64,000 bases of DNA, from contig NZ_VSRY01000147.1 in NCBI RefSeq assembly GCF_008271805.1, positions 1 to 64,000 on the forward strand. The letters are read 5' to 3'. Each line of letters starts with the position of its first letter. Within the stretch, counting starts at the first letter, position 1. A program made the position numbers and the translations under genes. This document shows positions 62,658-64,000 of this stretch, in pieces. The DNA is from Streptomyces sp. TRM49041 (lineage in GTDB: Bacteria; Actinomycetota; Actinomycetes; Streptomycetales; Streptomycetaceae). Below the pieces are notes generated by a model. That model searched no databases. It had not been told where the DNA came from and saw only the letters and a list, made by a program, of their open reading frames with translations.

Positions 62658-64000
62658 TCAGCGCCGGAGGTGCTCGGGGCCGGTGAAGGGCTGTGGCATC
62701 GTCTCCGTCCGCGCCGCCGGGGCCGGGGCCGAGGCGCCGGCCGCCCGCCGCGGACCGGCGAGGGCACCCTCGACATGGCGGAGCATCGCCTCGTCGATCG
62801 GGTGGGCCTTGACGTTGCCGTCTTCGTCGAAGCGCTGGTACTTCATCAGGTTGAAGCCGATCGCGACCTGCCGGCGGCCGTCCTCGGTGGACAGCGCCCA
62901 GGTCCCGGCGCCGAAGACCCCGCCGTCGTGGCCCCAGTACCAGCGGCCGTCGGACATCTTCAGGGTGTACAGGCCGAGGCCGTAGCGCATGGTGCCCTCC
63001 TGGCCCGGCGCGGATTCGAGCGTGGGGACGGTGGTCTTCATGGCGCGCAGCTCGGCAGGGCCGAGGAGCCTGCCGCTGAGCAGCCGGCGGTAGAAGGAGT
63101 TGAGGTCCTCCATGGTGGACACCAGCGACCCGGCCGGGCCGGCCCAGGACATGTCGTAGACGCTGTAGTCGCGGGCGGGCTCGATCGCCCCGTACATCGA
63201 CTCGTACATCTTCGCGTGCGGCCCGGTGATGAAGGGCGTGCGCGGGAAATACGTGTGCCGCAGCCCGGCCTTGCGGATGACATGGCGGGTGATGTATGCC
63301 TCGGGCTCCTGGCCCGTGACCTCGCGGAGCAGCAGACCGGCGATGACGTAGTTGGTGTTCGAGTACCCGTACGTGCCGCGCGGCGCCGCGGCGGGTGCCG
63401 CGAGTCCGAGGCGCACCAGCTCCTCGGGGGTGAAGCGCCGGAAGCGGTTGGCGTCGAGGGCCTTCCCGGGGTCCTCCAGCAGTCCGGGGAACGCCGGGAC
63501 GATGTGGTCGCCGAGGCCGCTGGTGTGGTTGAGCAGCATCCGTACGGTGATGGCGCGTCCCCGCTCCCCCGGTATCAGCTCGGGGAGGTAGCGGCCGACC
63601 GGGGCGTCGAGGTCGATCCTGCCCTGGTGGACCTGCTGGAGGACGGCGACGGCGGTGAAGGTCTTGGTGATGCTGCCGACCCGGTGCTGGAAGCCGGGCC
63701 GCACGGGGCGCTCCGTGTCCACGTCCGCGTGTCCGGCGGCGCCGCGCCACTGTGACGAGCCGTCACGAACAGCCGAGTAGGCGCCGTACATACCGGCCTT
63801 GTGGACGGCGTCGAGCGATTGGCGCAGCGCCTCGCGGTCGAGACCGAGGCCGGCGCCGGGGCTCTGGGTCTGGCCCCGGCCACGGCCCTGGCCCTGGCCG
63901 TGGCTTTGGTCGGTGGTGGACGCCGCGGCGGTGAGGCCCGTGGTCGGCGCGGCGGGCAAGGCGTACGCGGGCGGCGTGACGGCGGCCAGTGACAGTAAGG
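62658..64000 (-). CDS. Secreted serine hydrolase, beta-lactamase/DD-peptidase family (5' end missing)
   Basis: The gene runs off the right edge. At least 447 codons are present. The signal peptide end (LLSLAAVTPPAYA) is read up to the edge, then a Gly/Gln-rich linker. The class C-like domain has the catalytic motif SITK (VGSITKTFTAVAVLQQ), the YSN motif (YGYSNTNYVIAGLLL) and HDGG (YWGHDGGVFGAG) near the end. It is likely a secreted DD-carboxypeptidase or esterase rather than a beta-lactamase. The codon at 63996-63998 is TTA, the rare leucine codon read only by bldA tRNA, so translation is expected to depend on bldA. Confidence 0.88.
   Translation of the reverse strand, partial: LLSLAAVTPPAYALPAAPTTGLTAAASTTDQSHGQGQGRGRGQTQSPGAGLGLDREALRQSLDAVHKAGMYGAYSAVRDGSSQWRGAAGHADVDTERPVRPGFQHRVGSITKTFTAVAVLQQVHQGRIDLDAPVGRYLPELIPGERGRAITVRMLLNHTSGLGDHIVPAFPGLLEDPGKALDANRFRRFTPEELVRLGLAAPAAAPRGTYGYSNTNYVIAGLLLREVTGQEPEAYITRHVIRKAGLRHTYFPRTPFITGPHAKMYESMYGAIEPARDYSVYDMSWAGPAGSLVSTMEDLNSFYRRLLSGRLLGPAELRAMKTTVPTLESAPGQEGTMRYGLGLYTLKMSDGRWYWGHDGGVFGAGTWALSTEDGRRQVAIGFNLMKYQRFDEDGNVKAHPIDEAMLRHVEGALAGPRRAAGASAPAPAARTETMPQPFTGPEHLRR

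Overview
The window comes from a high-GC actinomycete, almost certainly a Streptomyces. It carries a rodlin gene, a streptogrisin-type secreted protease, a RheA/Hsp18 heat-shock pair, two SpoIIE-type phosphatases, several genes that look leaderless, GTG and TTG starts, and a c-di-AMP riboswitch ahead of a LysM cell-wall enzyme. I saw no tRNA, rRNA, CRISPR array, prophage or insertion sequence. It reads as ordinary chromosome with a few decayed genes.

Layout. 1-12 kb: tail of a probable glycosidase, rodlin, streptogrisin-like protease, DinB-like protein, CBS-BON protein, a dead ABC ATPase gene, flavodoxin, SDR, MFS exporter, a Ser/Thr kinase with an overlapping membrane partner, and PolX. 12-17.3 kb: a large membrane SpoIIE phosphatase, a secreted protein and a secreted adenosine-deaminase-like enzyme. 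17.5-30.3 kb: a myo-inositol locus. A GntR/UTRA regulator and the leftward operon iolC, aldolase, iolB, iolD, mmsA are paired with a rightward set of ABC importer, iolE-like and iolG-like genes and a 44-residue broken isomerase. The two divergent promoters carry the same 24-bp element in opposite orientations, and part of it recurs ahead of the GntR gene. 30.4-32.8 kb: a second Gfo/Idh dehydrogenase divergent from a LacI regulator with paired operators.

32.8-36 kb: LysM-transglycosylase under a c-di-AMP riboswitch, DUF2267, hsp18 and rheA sharing one operator. 36-40.4 kb: a four-gene sugar importer of the LpqY-SugABC kind. 40.4-47.8 kb: GerMN-like lipoprotein, methyltransferase-like protein, a fused double alpha/beta hydrolase, a cupin-type XRE regulator, a thioredoxin-reductase-like flavoenzyme and a quinone-oxidoreductase-like gene with its own XRE regulator. 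The cupin-XRE gene and the flavoenzyme gene have near-identical palindromes at their promoters. 47.8-56.9 kb: second SpoIIE phosphatase, M64 peptidase, XRE-TPR regulator, DUF6083, DUF5997, a LysR effector domain without a DNA-binding domain but with a basic tail, and DUF72. 57-64 kb: a class F sortase and its probable surface substrate, a decayed glycosidase fragment, an FAD oxidoreductase, a polysaccharide pyruvyl transferase, and a secreted serine hydrolase that runs off the window and has a TTA codon in its signal peptide.

All function calls rest on reading motifs and overall resemblance. No database search was run.
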